Assembly (NCBI GenBank): GCA_027056215.1
Contig: JALULO010000259.1
Coordinates: forward strand, 1 to 21,057
Direction of reading: 5' to 3'
Source of the DNA: Campylobacterales bacterium
GTDB lineage: Bacteria > Campylobacterota > Campylobacteria > Campylobacterales > QNZT01
Length of the DNA: 21,057 nt
Within the stretch, counting starts at the first letter, position 1. Every line of letters begins with the position of its first letter. Position numbers and translations under genes: made by a program. Below the pieces are notes generated by a model. It had not been told where the DNA came from. It ran no database searches and saw only the letters and a program-made list of their open reading frames with translations. Positions 7,228-14,493 of this stretch are shown one piece after another.

Positions 7228-8361
7228 ATGAAAGAGATTCCGTTTTATATACCTTCCATCGATCAAAATGAAAAAAATCTGATCCAGGAAGTGTTGTCGC
7301 TAAAAGGTGCTTCAAAAATTGAAGAGTTAGAAGATTTGATGTGTGAATATATAGGCTGTAAATATGCAGTTTCGACATCAAGCTGGAGTGGTGCGATGCA
7401 TCTTAGTATGTTTGCACTTGAACTTAAACGAGGAGATAAGATATTGTGTTCAGTCAATGCTTATCCTCCTGTTGCAGAGGCGGTTAGACATTTTGATGCA
7501 GAGCCTATTTTTGTAGATATACAGAGTGATACATTTAATATGGATCCGACAAAGTTACGTGAAGCATTGCAAAAGCATTTCCATAAAAAACTCAAAGCAG
7601 TTATTGTTTCCCATATTGGAGGACAAAGTTGTGATATGGATGAGATATATAAGATTGCAGACGAGTATGGGATCGCAGTACTTGAAGATGCTTCAACAGC
7701 ACTTGGTGCCGCATATAAAGGTAAAAGAGTCGGTACAACTGGATCTATCATTACAACATTTGGATTTAGTGCAAAAATGCAAAATAGTATTGCTAACGCG
7801 GGTATCATCGCTACGGATGATGAAGCGATATATGAACGTGCGAAGTTGATACGCCATCATGCTATAGAGTCTAAACAATGGGATAAACATGGTGGAATCG
7901 GTTATGTTTATGATGTTGTGGATATTGGTATAGGGTATGAATGTAGTGAATTGGATGCTGCTTTTTGTATCAGTCAGTTACAAAAAGCTGATGAGCAGAT
8001 AGAAAAACGAAAATCTATCGCTGCCATGTATGATAAAGAATTAGCAGGTGTTGATCATATTACTATTCCAAAGAACAGTGGTGAACATACGTATAACTTG
8101 TATATCATAAAAGTAGATAAAAACAGAGATGATTTTGCAAGAGCTTTAAAAGAAAAAGGTATTTATACCGGGTTGCATTTTGTACCATTACATCTTTTAA
8201 CCTATTATAAACAAAAGTATTCACTGCGGGTCAATGACTTTTCTGTTGCTTTGACAAATTATCAACAGATATTGTCTTTACCTTGTTATTCAGGATTGAG
8301 TGAAGAATCTGTTCGTTATATATGTCAACAAATCAAAGAGATATCGGCTAAACGAGGGTGA
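7228..8361 (+). CDS. Divergent DegT/DnrJ/EryC1/StrS-family PLP protein (sugar aminotransferase-like)
   Basis: The product has 377 residues, the usual length for this fold-type I PLP family, whose members mostly transaminate nucleotide-linked keto sugars. The general fold pattern is clear: YAVSTSS near residue 50, D154 in LEDAST (pairs with the pyridine nitrogen in the family), and GAAYKGKRVGTTGS. Key motifs are altered. The catalytic-lysine segment, normally SFHxxKN(I/L)xxxEGG, reads GFSAKMQNSIANAG, so the lysine (K183) is one residue early in an ungapped alignment and EGG is lost. The residue usually Q or H after EDA is T157. It lies 11 bases after nadE, and its stop overlaps the lpxK GTG start (GTGA). 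An amino-sugar role in lipid A or surface glycans is possible, but so is a non-catalytic or altered role. Confidence 0.78.
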   Translation: MKEIPFYIPSIDQNEKNLIQEVLSLKGASKIEELEDLMCEYIGCKYAVSTSSWSGAMHLSMFALELKRGDKILCSVNAYPPVAEAVRHFDAEPIFVDIQSDTFNMDPTKLREALQKHFHKKLKAVIVSHIGGQSCDMDEIYKIADEYGIAVLEDASTALGAAYKGKRVGTTGSIITTFGFSAKMQNSIANAGIIATDDEAIYERAKLIRHHAIESKQWDKHGGIGYVYDVVDIGIGYECSELDAAFCISQLQKADEQIEKRKSIAAMYDKELAGVDHITIPKNSGEHTYNLYIIKVDKNRDDFARALKEKGIYTGLHFVPLHLLTYYKQKYSLRVNDFSVALTNYQQILSLPCYSGLSEESVRYICQQIKEISAKRG

Positions 8362-9287
8362 AAAATCATCTCTATTTTTGGGTAGAGCGTTATCTCTTTA
8401 CACCCAATATCTTTCAGAAGGTACTCTCCTTCCTTCTGTTACCTTTTTCATTGGTTTATTGTCTTGTTGTGAAACTTAAAAGGACGTTTGCAGTTGCGAA
8501 AAATCAAGGTATACCAGTTATTAGCATTGGTAATCTGATTGTTGGAGGAAGTGGAAAAACACCTTTTTCCATAGCATTAGCGAGAGAGTTTAAAGATATT
8601 GCTATAGTTCTTAGAGGATATGGACGTGCATCTAAAGGATTGATTGTAGTTAGTCAATATGGTGTAATCATGTCTGATGTACACAGATCAGGTGATGAGG
8701 CGATGCTACTTGCAACATCTTTACCTCAGGCGAGTATAATCGTTAGTGAAAATCGCCAAAAGGGTATCCAAAAAGCAAAACAGTTAGGTGCAAAGGTTGT
8801 TATTTTGGATGATGGTTACAGTAAAGCAGGAATTGAAAAGTTTGATATCTTATTAAAGCCTTCTGTAGTTTTTCAAAATGAATTTTGTTTACCTTCTGGA
8901 CCTTTTCGTGAAGGTGCATCAAATTATAAAAAGGTTGATCTAGTTGCAACAGAAAATGTTGACTTTACTAGAGATGTGACGATCATCAATCCAAGTGATC
9001 GTATGGTCTTGGTTACAGCGATCTCGAAGCCACAAAGACTGGAGAAATTTTTACCGCCTTTTATCGAGCGTGTCTATTTCCCAGATCATTATCAGTTTCA
9101 AGAGCGTGAATTGGCAAAGATTTTACGTCAACACAATGCTGACTCGATACTCACAACGCAAAAAGATGCTGTAAAGATGAAAGATTTTCGTATTGACTTA
9201 TCTGTTTTGGAGCTTGATATCCATCTATCTTCGCGTATTTTAAGAGATGTAAACAAATATATAGCAAATTTTGGTAAAATCTCCTAA
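8358..9287 (+). CDS. lpxK: Tetraacyldisaccharide 4'-kinase (lipid A synthesis)
   Basis: LpxK phosphorylates the 4' position of the lipid A disaccharide precursor at the inner membrane, the sixth step of the Raetz pathway. The protein has 309 residues. An N-terminal hydrophobic segment (about residues 20-38) anchors it to the membrane. The family P-loop GNLIVGGSGKTP is intact, followed by the VLRGYGR segment and a GDEAMLLA stretch corresponding to the usual GDEPxLLA. LDDGYSK and, near the C-terminus, FPDHYQF with the conserved histidine are also present. Translation starts at GTG, overlapping the stop of the DegT-family gene by four bases. The reading frame begins KNHLYFWVE, a typical LpxK start. 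An argB promoter seems to lie in its last codons. Confidence 0.93.
   Translation: MKNHLYFWVERYLFTPNIFQKVLSFLLLPFSLVYCLVVKLKRTFAVAKNQGIPVISIGNLIVGGSGKTPFSIALAREFKDIAIVLRGYGRASKGLIVVSQYGVIMSDVHRSGDEAMLLATSLPQASIIVSENRQKGIQKAKQLGAKVVILDDGYSKAGIEKFDILLKPSVVFQNEFCLPSGPFREGASNYKKVDLVATENVDFTRDVTIINPSDRMVLVTAISKPQRLEKFLPPFIERVYFPDHYQFQERELAKILRQHNADSILTTQKDAVKMKDFRIDLSVLELDIHLSSRILRDVNKYIANFGKIS
9272..9280 (+). promoter_or_regulatory. Candidate extended -10 for argB
   Basis: TGGTAAAAT sits in the last codons of lpxK. The predicted start site would be near 9287, leaving a leader of about 18 bases with a TAGG ribosome-binding site before the argB ATG. An internal promoter would uncouple arginine synthesis from the lipid A genes. 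Confidence 0.35.
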
Positions 9288-9304
9288 AAAATTTAGGCTT
9301 TAAA

Positions 9305-10165
9305 ATGCAAAAGAAGATTAATACTGTTAAAACGCTTATTGATGCATTTCCATTTGTGAAAATGTTTCGTGATCAAATAGTTGTGATCAAGTACGGTGGT
9401 GCAGCACAAATAGATCCAAAACTTAAAGATAAGTTTGCTAAAGATATTGTGTTTTTATATCTTCTTGGTCTCAAACCCGTGATTGTACACGGTGGTGGAA
9501 AAAAAATCAATACAATTTTAGAACAACTTGATATAGAAACTTCATTTGTTGAGGGGCAACGTGTTACTAGTAAAGAAAATATGGAAGTTGTTGAGATGGT
9601 ATTAAGCGGAAGTATCAATAAAGAGATCGCCTCTTTGCTTAATCACCATGGGGCAAAAGCGATTGGTATCAGTGGTAAAGATGCAAACTTTCTTAAAGCC
9701 CAGCCAAAAGATGAAGCACGATTTGGCTACACCGGTACGATTACAGATATCGATGCTAAAATAATACATGATCTTTTAAATGACAGATTTATTCCCGTGA
9801 TTGCACCTATCGCAGCATCTCAAAAAGCAGGTGATCCAGGATTTAATATCAATGCAGATCTTGCTGCTAGTAAGATTGCAGTTGCTATCGGTGCAAAAAA
9901 AGTACTTTTTTTGACTGATACATTAGGGGTATTGGATGATGAAAAAAACTTACTTCCTACCTTGGCTAAGACTGAAGTAGATGCACTAAAATCTGATGGT
10001 ACAATACAAGGTGGTATGATTCCAAAAGTAGATGCTTGTCTAGAAGCTATCAACGGTGGTGTAGAAAAAGCACATATCATTGATGGACGTATTGAACACT
10101 CTATTTTACTGGAATTATTTACTAGTGAAGGTATCGGTACCGTTATCAAAAAGGAAACAAAATGA
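9305..10165 (+). CDS. argB: Acetylglutamate kinase
   Basis: ArgB phosphorylates N-acetylglutamate, the second step of arginine synthesis. The 286-residue protein belongs to the amino acid kinase family: IVVIKYGGAAQ near the N-terminus, VIVHGGGKKIN (HGGG at residues 62-65), NEN-type nucleotide and substrate loops including GFNINADLAASKIAVAIGAKK, and DGTIQGGMIPKVDACLEAI near the C-terminus. The extra N-terminal helix (residues about 1-25, INTVKTLIDAFPFVKMF) is characteristic of the hexameric, arginine-inhibited form, so feedback inhibition is likely. The last codon and stop overlap the thrC start (ATGA). No other arg gene is adjacent; argG lies further right on the other strand. Confidence 0.95.
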   Translation: MQKKINTVKTLIDAFPFVKMFRDQIVVIKYGGAAQIDPKLKDKFAKDIVFLYLLGLKPVIVHGGGKKINTILEQLDIETSFVEGQRVTSKENMEVVEMVLSGSINKEIASLLNHHGAKAIGISGKDANFLKAQPKDEARFGYTGTITDIDAKIIHDLLNDRFIPVIAPIAASQKAGDPGFNINADLAASKIAVAIGAKKVLFLTDTLGVLDDEKNLLPTLAKTEVDALKSDGTIQGGMIPKVDACLEAINGGVEKAHIIDGRIEHSILLELFTSEGIGTVIKKETK

Positions 10166-11640
10166 ATTTTATAGAAACCAGAGGAAATACAGAAGGCTTT
10201 GATGCACAAGTAGCGTTTTCACACGCTATTTTAAATCCGAGTGCTAGTTTTGGTGGGCTTTATGTACCCCAAGACTTGCCTGCAATTGATGCCAACTTTA
10301 TAGCACAAAATAAAGATGTCTCTTACCGTGATCTAGCCTATAAAATCCTAAAGATGTTTGAGATTGATATCGAAGAAGAGGTTATCAATGAGGCACTAAG
10401 TTTATATACAAAGTTTGATAATCCACTTGAAACAACACCTGTTGTGAAGATAGAAAAAGATCTTTTTGTCAATGAACTCTATCATGGACCAACAAGAGCT
10501 TTTAAAGATATGGCACTGCAACCATTTGGCTATATTCTTTCAAATCTTGCACAAAAAATTGATCAAAAATATCTTATCCTTGCTGCGACCAGTGGTGATA
10601 CGGGACCGGCTACACTTGAATCATTTGCCAATAAATCAAATATTCAAGTAGCGTGTCTTTATCCTCAGGGCGGTACAAGTGATGTTCAGCGTTTACAGAT
10701 GGTAACAGAAGATGCACCAAATCTAAAAGTAATTGGGATTGAAGGTAACTTTGATGATGCACAAAGTGCCTTGAAAAGTTTACTTGCCTCTTCAACATTT
10801 AAGGAGAAGTTACAAGAAAATCATATCTCTTTAAGTGCTGCAAATTCTGTTAATTTTGGACGTATTATTTTTCAGATTATTTATCATGTCAAATCGTATC
10901 TTTCTTTGTTATCGCAAGGTGAGATTCAAATGGGTGAAAAGATTTATATTACCGTTCCAAGTGGCAACTTTGGCAATGCGCTAGGGGCATATTATGCAAA
11001 GAAGATGGGGATGCCGATCGAAAAAATCCTTATCACATCCAATGCGAACAATGTCTTGGCTGATTTGATTAACAAAGGTGAATATGATATCCGAAATAGA
11101 AAGTTGATTTTGACAAATTCACCTGCGATGGATATCCTAAAATCATCCAACGTAGAACGTGTTTTATTTGATAAATTTGGAGCAAATAGAACCAAAGAGA
11201 TGATGGATGATTTACAAGAGAAAAACTTCTATCGCTTAAGCAGTGATGAGTTAGTCTCTTTGTCAGAAGATTTTGCAGCTATTGATAGTGATGATGCTTA
11301 TGGACAAGGTATCATAAAACAGTATGCAGATAAAGGTTATGTGATGGATCCACATACCGCAACGTGTCTTAGTGCGTATGAACATCTAAAAACCAAAGAT
11401 TTAAAGATGGTGATTTGTTCAACAGCAGAGTGGACTAAGTTTGCACCAACGATGTTGATGGCTATCGAAGAAAATCAAGACAAAAAGAGTGATCTTGAAG
11501 CTTTAACAGAGATATCTAAAACATTGGATATTCCTATTACACCAAGTGTTCAAGCTCTTTTTGACAAAAAAGTGATTCATGATAAAGTAGTTGATAAAGA
11601 TGCTATTGAGTCAGAAATCTTAAATTTTATCCAAGTTTAA
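10162..11640 (+). CDS. thrC: Threonine synthase
   Basis: ThrC converts O-phosphohomoserine to threonine, the last step of threonine synthesis, using PLP. The protein has 492 residues. The N-terminus (FIETRGNTEGFDAQVAFSHA) and FGGLYVPQDLP segment are typical of the longer bacterial/fungal ThrC type. The PLP lysine is K115 in TRAFKDMALQPFG, and the ATSGDTGPATLESF and VPSGNFGNALGAYYAKKMG segments form the cofactor and phosphate site. The C-terminal part contains the YVMDPHTATCLSAYE motif. Its ATG overlaps the argB stop by four bases, and the helicase gene starts nine bases after its stop, so the three are probably cotranscribed. Confidence 0.95.
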   Translation: MNFIETRGNTEGFDAQVAFSHAILNPSASFGGLYVPQDLPAIDANFIAQNKDVSYRDLAYKILKMFEIDIEEEVINEALSLYTKFDNPLETTPVVKIEKDLFVNELYHGPTRAFKDMALQPFGYILSNLAQKIDQKYLILAATSGDTGPATLESFANKSNIQVACLYPQGGTSDVQRLQMVTEDAPNLKVIGIEGNFDDAQSALKSLLASSTFKEKLQENHISLSAANSVNFGRIIFQIIYHVKSYLSLLSQGEIQMGEKIYITVPSGNFGNALGAYYAKKMGMPIEKILITSNANNVLADLINKGEYDIRNRKLILTNSPAMDILKSSNVERVLFDKFGANRTKEMMDDLQEKNFYRLSSDELVSLSEDFAAIDSDDAYGQGIIKQYADKGYVMDPHTATCLSAYEHLKTKDLKMVICSTAEWTKFAPTMLMAIEENQDKKSDLEALTEISKTLDIPITPSVQALFDKKVIHDKVVDKDAIESEILNFIQV

Positions 11641-11649
11641 AAGTATTAT

Positions 11650-13695
11650 ATGCCATTATCAAATCTAAATGAGGAGCAGTATACTGCTGCAACTGCTTCT
11701 TATGGAAACAATCTTATCATCGCATCAGCAGGTACGGGAAAAACATCAACCATCGTTGCCAGAATCGGCTATTTACTTAGTAAAGGTGTAAAGCCTGAGG
11801 ATCTTTTGCTTTTGACTTTTACCAACAAAGCATCTGCTGAAATGGTAGAGCGTGTTGGACGTTATTTTGATGCAAGGGTTGCTAAAAAGATTCAATCGGG
11901 TACATTTCATGCTATCAGTTATAAACTTTTAAAGAAAAGCGGTCGAAAAATCGTTCTTAAGCAGCCAAAAGAGTTAAAATTGGTACTTAAAAGTATCCAT
12001 GAAAAAAGAAACTTCTCTTATTTTGATGTTAAAACACCACCTTATTCTGCTGGGCATTTGTATGATATGCATTCATTGTATCAAAATAAGGTATGTGATA
12101 TTTCTTTTGGTCAATGGATGGCTGAACAAAATCCAGATCATGCACCTTATCAAGATATATATGAAGATATATATGATGAGTTTAAAGATTTGAAACATCG
12201 GTTTGGCTATGTTGATTTTAATGATTTATTGATTGATTTCAAGGAGTATTTACAAGAAAATAGCGTAAAGTTTCAGGAGATCTTAGTTGATGAGTATCAA
12301 GATACCAATCAACTTCAAGGTTCCTTAATCGATGGATTTGATAGAGAGTCACTTTTTTGTGTAGGTGATTATGATCAGAGTATTTATGGATTTAACGGAG
12401 CTGATATCAATATCATCGGTTCTTTTGCAGATCGTTTTGACGGGGCAAAAGTTTTTTCTTTAAATAAAAATTACCGCTCTAGTGGACAGATACTTTCCCT
12501 TGCAAATCGGGTAATAGAGAAAAATCCCCGTATCTATCCAAAAAAGCTTGAAGTAACACGTGAAGGAAATTTTCCTCCACCTAAATTGATGATTTTTGCA
12601 GAGTTATTTGACCAATATTCGGCTATCGCACAAAAGATAAAAACCAGTAAAACACCCCATGAAGATATCTCTGTGATATTTCGTAACAACGCTAGTGCCG
12701 ATGGTATAGAAGCCCATTTACGAGAGCTTGGAATCGGATGTAAACGAAAGGGTGGAACTAGTTTCTTTGATACCAGAGAAGTCAAAGCGATGTTAGATAT
12801 GTTTACGATTTTGATCAACCCAAGAGATTTGATGAGTTTTATCCATATCTTTGAGTATGCAAAAGGAGTAGGTGGTGTATTTGCAAAAGATCTTTTTGAT
12901 GCACTTTATAAAGTAGGAGATGGCAATATCTTAGAGGGAATCATGAATCCTAAAGAGAAAAAAAACCCTTTTAAACGGGGTATTGTAAATCATCAGCTGG
13001 GGCTTTTTGATGAGATTATCGAAGAAGAGAGTGCAGCACGTTTTAAAAAAATAGGATTTGAAGATAAGTTCTTGAAAAACCCTATTTTAAAACATTCAAA
13101 AATAAATAAAGATCTAGCAACCTATCTTCATGCTTTTTATCTTTATGTCAATTCTACTATATTCTTAGAATCGCCTTCTCAAATCGTACGTAATATCACA
13201 AACTCAGAATTGTTTAGATTGATAGCAGAGCGTCTTGCCACAAAAAGGGCAACACTCAAAGATGGTACGATTGATGAAGAGGCTAAAAAAGAAGCTTTGA
13301 TCAATATCAAACGAAAAGCGATGTTGCTTCAAGATTTGACAAAACCATATAAAGACAAATACCGTTTTATCAATGCTTTGACACTTGGTGGTGGTGAGTT
13401 AAGTGAAGGTGAGGGAGTAAATCTTTTGAGTATTCATGCGTCTAAAGGTTTGGAGTTTAAAGAAGTCTATATCGTTGATTTGATGGATGGACGTTTCCCA
13501 AATAGAAAGCTGATGAGTAAAAACGGTGGTAATATCGAAGAAGAGAGGCGACTGTTTTATGTAGCACTCACACGAGCTAAAGATATACTCTATCTCTCTT
13601 TTGCAAAATACGATAGGGTTAAAAAGATTGATTATATCCATTCTCCTTTTTTGGTGGAAGCTGGGATGATCAAAGAAGCAGTAGTTACAACATGA
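11650..13695 (+). CDS. uvrD: UvrD/Rep-family superfamily 1A DNA helicase
   Basis: This is a 681-residue 3'-5' DNA helicase of the UvrD/Rep/PcrA family, acting in repair or replication restart. All helicase motifs are visible: the Q-motif region LNEEQYTAA at the N-terminus, Walker A ASAGTGKTS (residues 25-33), LLLLTFTNKAS, motif II LVDEYQDTNQ (D214, E215), motif III VGDYDQSIYGFNGAD, the LNKNYRSS motif IV, motif V LLSIHASKGLEFKEVYIVDL and motif VI EEERRLFYVALTRAKD. Between about residues 430 and 510 is a charged, poorly conserved-looking insertion containing QLGLF at 449-453, a perfect beta-clamp-binding-type pentapeptide. The start at 11650 has only a weak ribosome-binding site; the LNEEQ motif shows little could be missing. 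UvrD versus Rep cannot be settled by eye. Confidence 0.9.
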   Translation: MPLSNLNEEQYTAATASYGNNLIIASAGTGKTSTIVARIGYLLSKGVKPEDLLLLTFTNKASAEMVERVGRYFDARVAKKIQSGTFHAISYKLLKKSGRKIVLKQPKELKLVLKSIHEKRNFSYFDVKTPPYSAGHLYDMHSLYQNKVCDISFGQWMAEQNPDHAPYQDIYEDIYDEFKDLKHRFGYVDFNDLLIDFKEYLQENSVKFQEILVDEYQDTNQLQGSLIDGFDRESLFCVGDYDQSIYGFNGADINIIGSFADRFDGAKVFSLNKNYRSSGQILSLANRVIEKNPRIYPKKLEVTREGNFPPPKLMIFAELFDQYSAIAQKIKTSKTPHEDISVIFRNNASADGIEAHLRELGIGCKRKGGTSFFDTREVKAMLDMFTILINPRDLMSFIHIFEYAKGVGGVFAKDLFDALYKVGDGNILEGIMNPKEKKNPFKRGIVNHQLGLFDEIIEEESAARFKKIGFEDKFLKNPILKHSKINKDLATYLHAFYLYVNSTIFLESPSQIVRNITNSELFRLIAERLATKRATLKDGTIDEEAKKEALINIKRKAMLLQDLTKPYKDKYRFINALTLGGGELSEGEGVNLLSIHASKGLEFKEVYIVDLMDGRFPNRKLMSKNGGNIEEERRLFYVALTRAKDILYLSFAKYDRVKKIDYIHSPFLVEAGMIKEAVVTT

Positions 13696-13734
13696 TAAAA
13701 AAATATTACAAATTGAAATAAAATTTACCTAATC

Positions 13735-13753
13735 TGCTACATTGTGCTATTGT
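13735..13753 (+). promoter_or_regulatory. Candidate radC promoter with two overlapping extended -10 motifs
   Basis: TGCTACATT (13735-13743) is followed exactly ten bases later by TGCTATTGT (13745-13753). TTGAAA at 13713-13718 is a possible -35 at long spacing for the first. Either would give a short leader with the AAAAGGAG ribosome-binding site before the radC ATG. Confidence 0.35.
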
Positions 13754-13775
13754 GTCTCTTATAAAAGGAGATCAT

Positions 13776-14435
13776 ATGAAAGCGTTTAAAGAGTTAGATC
13801 GTCATGAAAAACCCCGAGAAAAGTTATTGGAAAAAGGGGTTAAAAGTCTTAAAAATGAAGAGTTATTGGCTATCGTATTGGGATCGGGTATACCAGGAAA
13901 GGATATACGAAAACTTTCTCGCGAAGTGGCTTTGTTACTTGAGCGTGAATTTGATACGCTTAGTGTTGAAAAATTATGCACAATTCATGGGCTTGGTATC
14001 GCTAAGGCATCACAGATCCTTGCATCACTGGAATTTTCACAAAGATTACTTACGCCAAATCCAAGACGTATCATATCTGCTAAGATGGTTTATGAAGCAC
14101 TTTATGATTTTACCTCAAAAAGACAGGAATATTTTTTAATGATGACACTTGATGGTGCTTCACATATTATCAAGATTAGAACGGTATTTATCGGAACACT
14201 AACGCAAAGTATCGTCCATCCCAGAGAAGTTTTTGCAGATGCTATTGCAGATAGGGCAGCGGGTATCATCGTTGCACATAACCATCCTTCCGGTGCGCTG
14301 AAACCCAGCCATGAAGATATAAGGGTTACAAAGCGGCTCAAAGAGGTCGGCACTCTTGTAGGTATTGATTTATTAGATCATGTGATTATCTCACACAAGG
14401 GCTATTATAGTTTTAGTGACGAGGGGCAATTATAA
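13776..14435 (+). CDS. radC: RadC-family JAB/MPN-domain protein
   Basis: The product has 219 residues, with an N-terminal helix-hairpin-helix-like region (about 15-90, including LAIVLGSGIPG and IHGLGIAKASQILA) and a C-terminal JAB/MPN metalloprotease-like domain. The metal-binding motif is AHNHPSG with H168 and H170, followed by the conserved PSHEDIRVTKRL stretch. RadC proteins are widespread; despite the name, a direct role in recombinational repair is not established. A GTG at 13752 in the same frame is rejected as start, because it lies at the probable promoter and the ATG at 13776 has an excellent AAAAGGAG ribosome-binding site. It follows the helicase gene by 80 bases. Confidence 0.92.
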   Translation: MKAFKELDRHEKPREKLLEKGVKSLKNEELLAIVLGSGIPGKDIRKLSREVALLLEREFDTLSVEKLCTIHGLGIAKASQILASLEFSQRLLTPNPRRIISAKMVYEALYDFTSKRQEYFLMMTLDGASHIIKIRTVFIGTLTQSIVHPREVFADAIADRAAGIIVAHNHPSGALKPSHEDIRVTKRLKEVGTLVGIDLLDHVIISHKGYYSFSDEGQL

Positions 14436-14456
14436 GAAAAACTTTCATACTCCAAA

Positions 14457-14474
14457 TATAATATATGCTATCAT
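14457..14474 (+). promoter_or_regulatory. Candidate pgm promoter
   Basis: Two -10 candidates lie side by side: TATAAT at 14457-14462 and the extended -10 TGCTATCAT at 14466-14474. The second leaves a leader of about 13 bases containing AAAAGGA before the pgm ATG. No clear -35 is seen. Confidence 0.4.
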
Positions 14475-14493
14475 GCAATAAAAAGGAAATTTT

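Noticed and set aside
10466..10798. Small frames on both strands inside thrC
   Set aside because: Out-of-frame translations of the conserved PLP-lysine region of threonine synthase; no independent signals.
13752..13775. GTG start extending RadC by eight residues
   Set aside because: It sits at the probable transcription start and within the promoter motif. The downstream ATG has an excellent ribosome-binding site.
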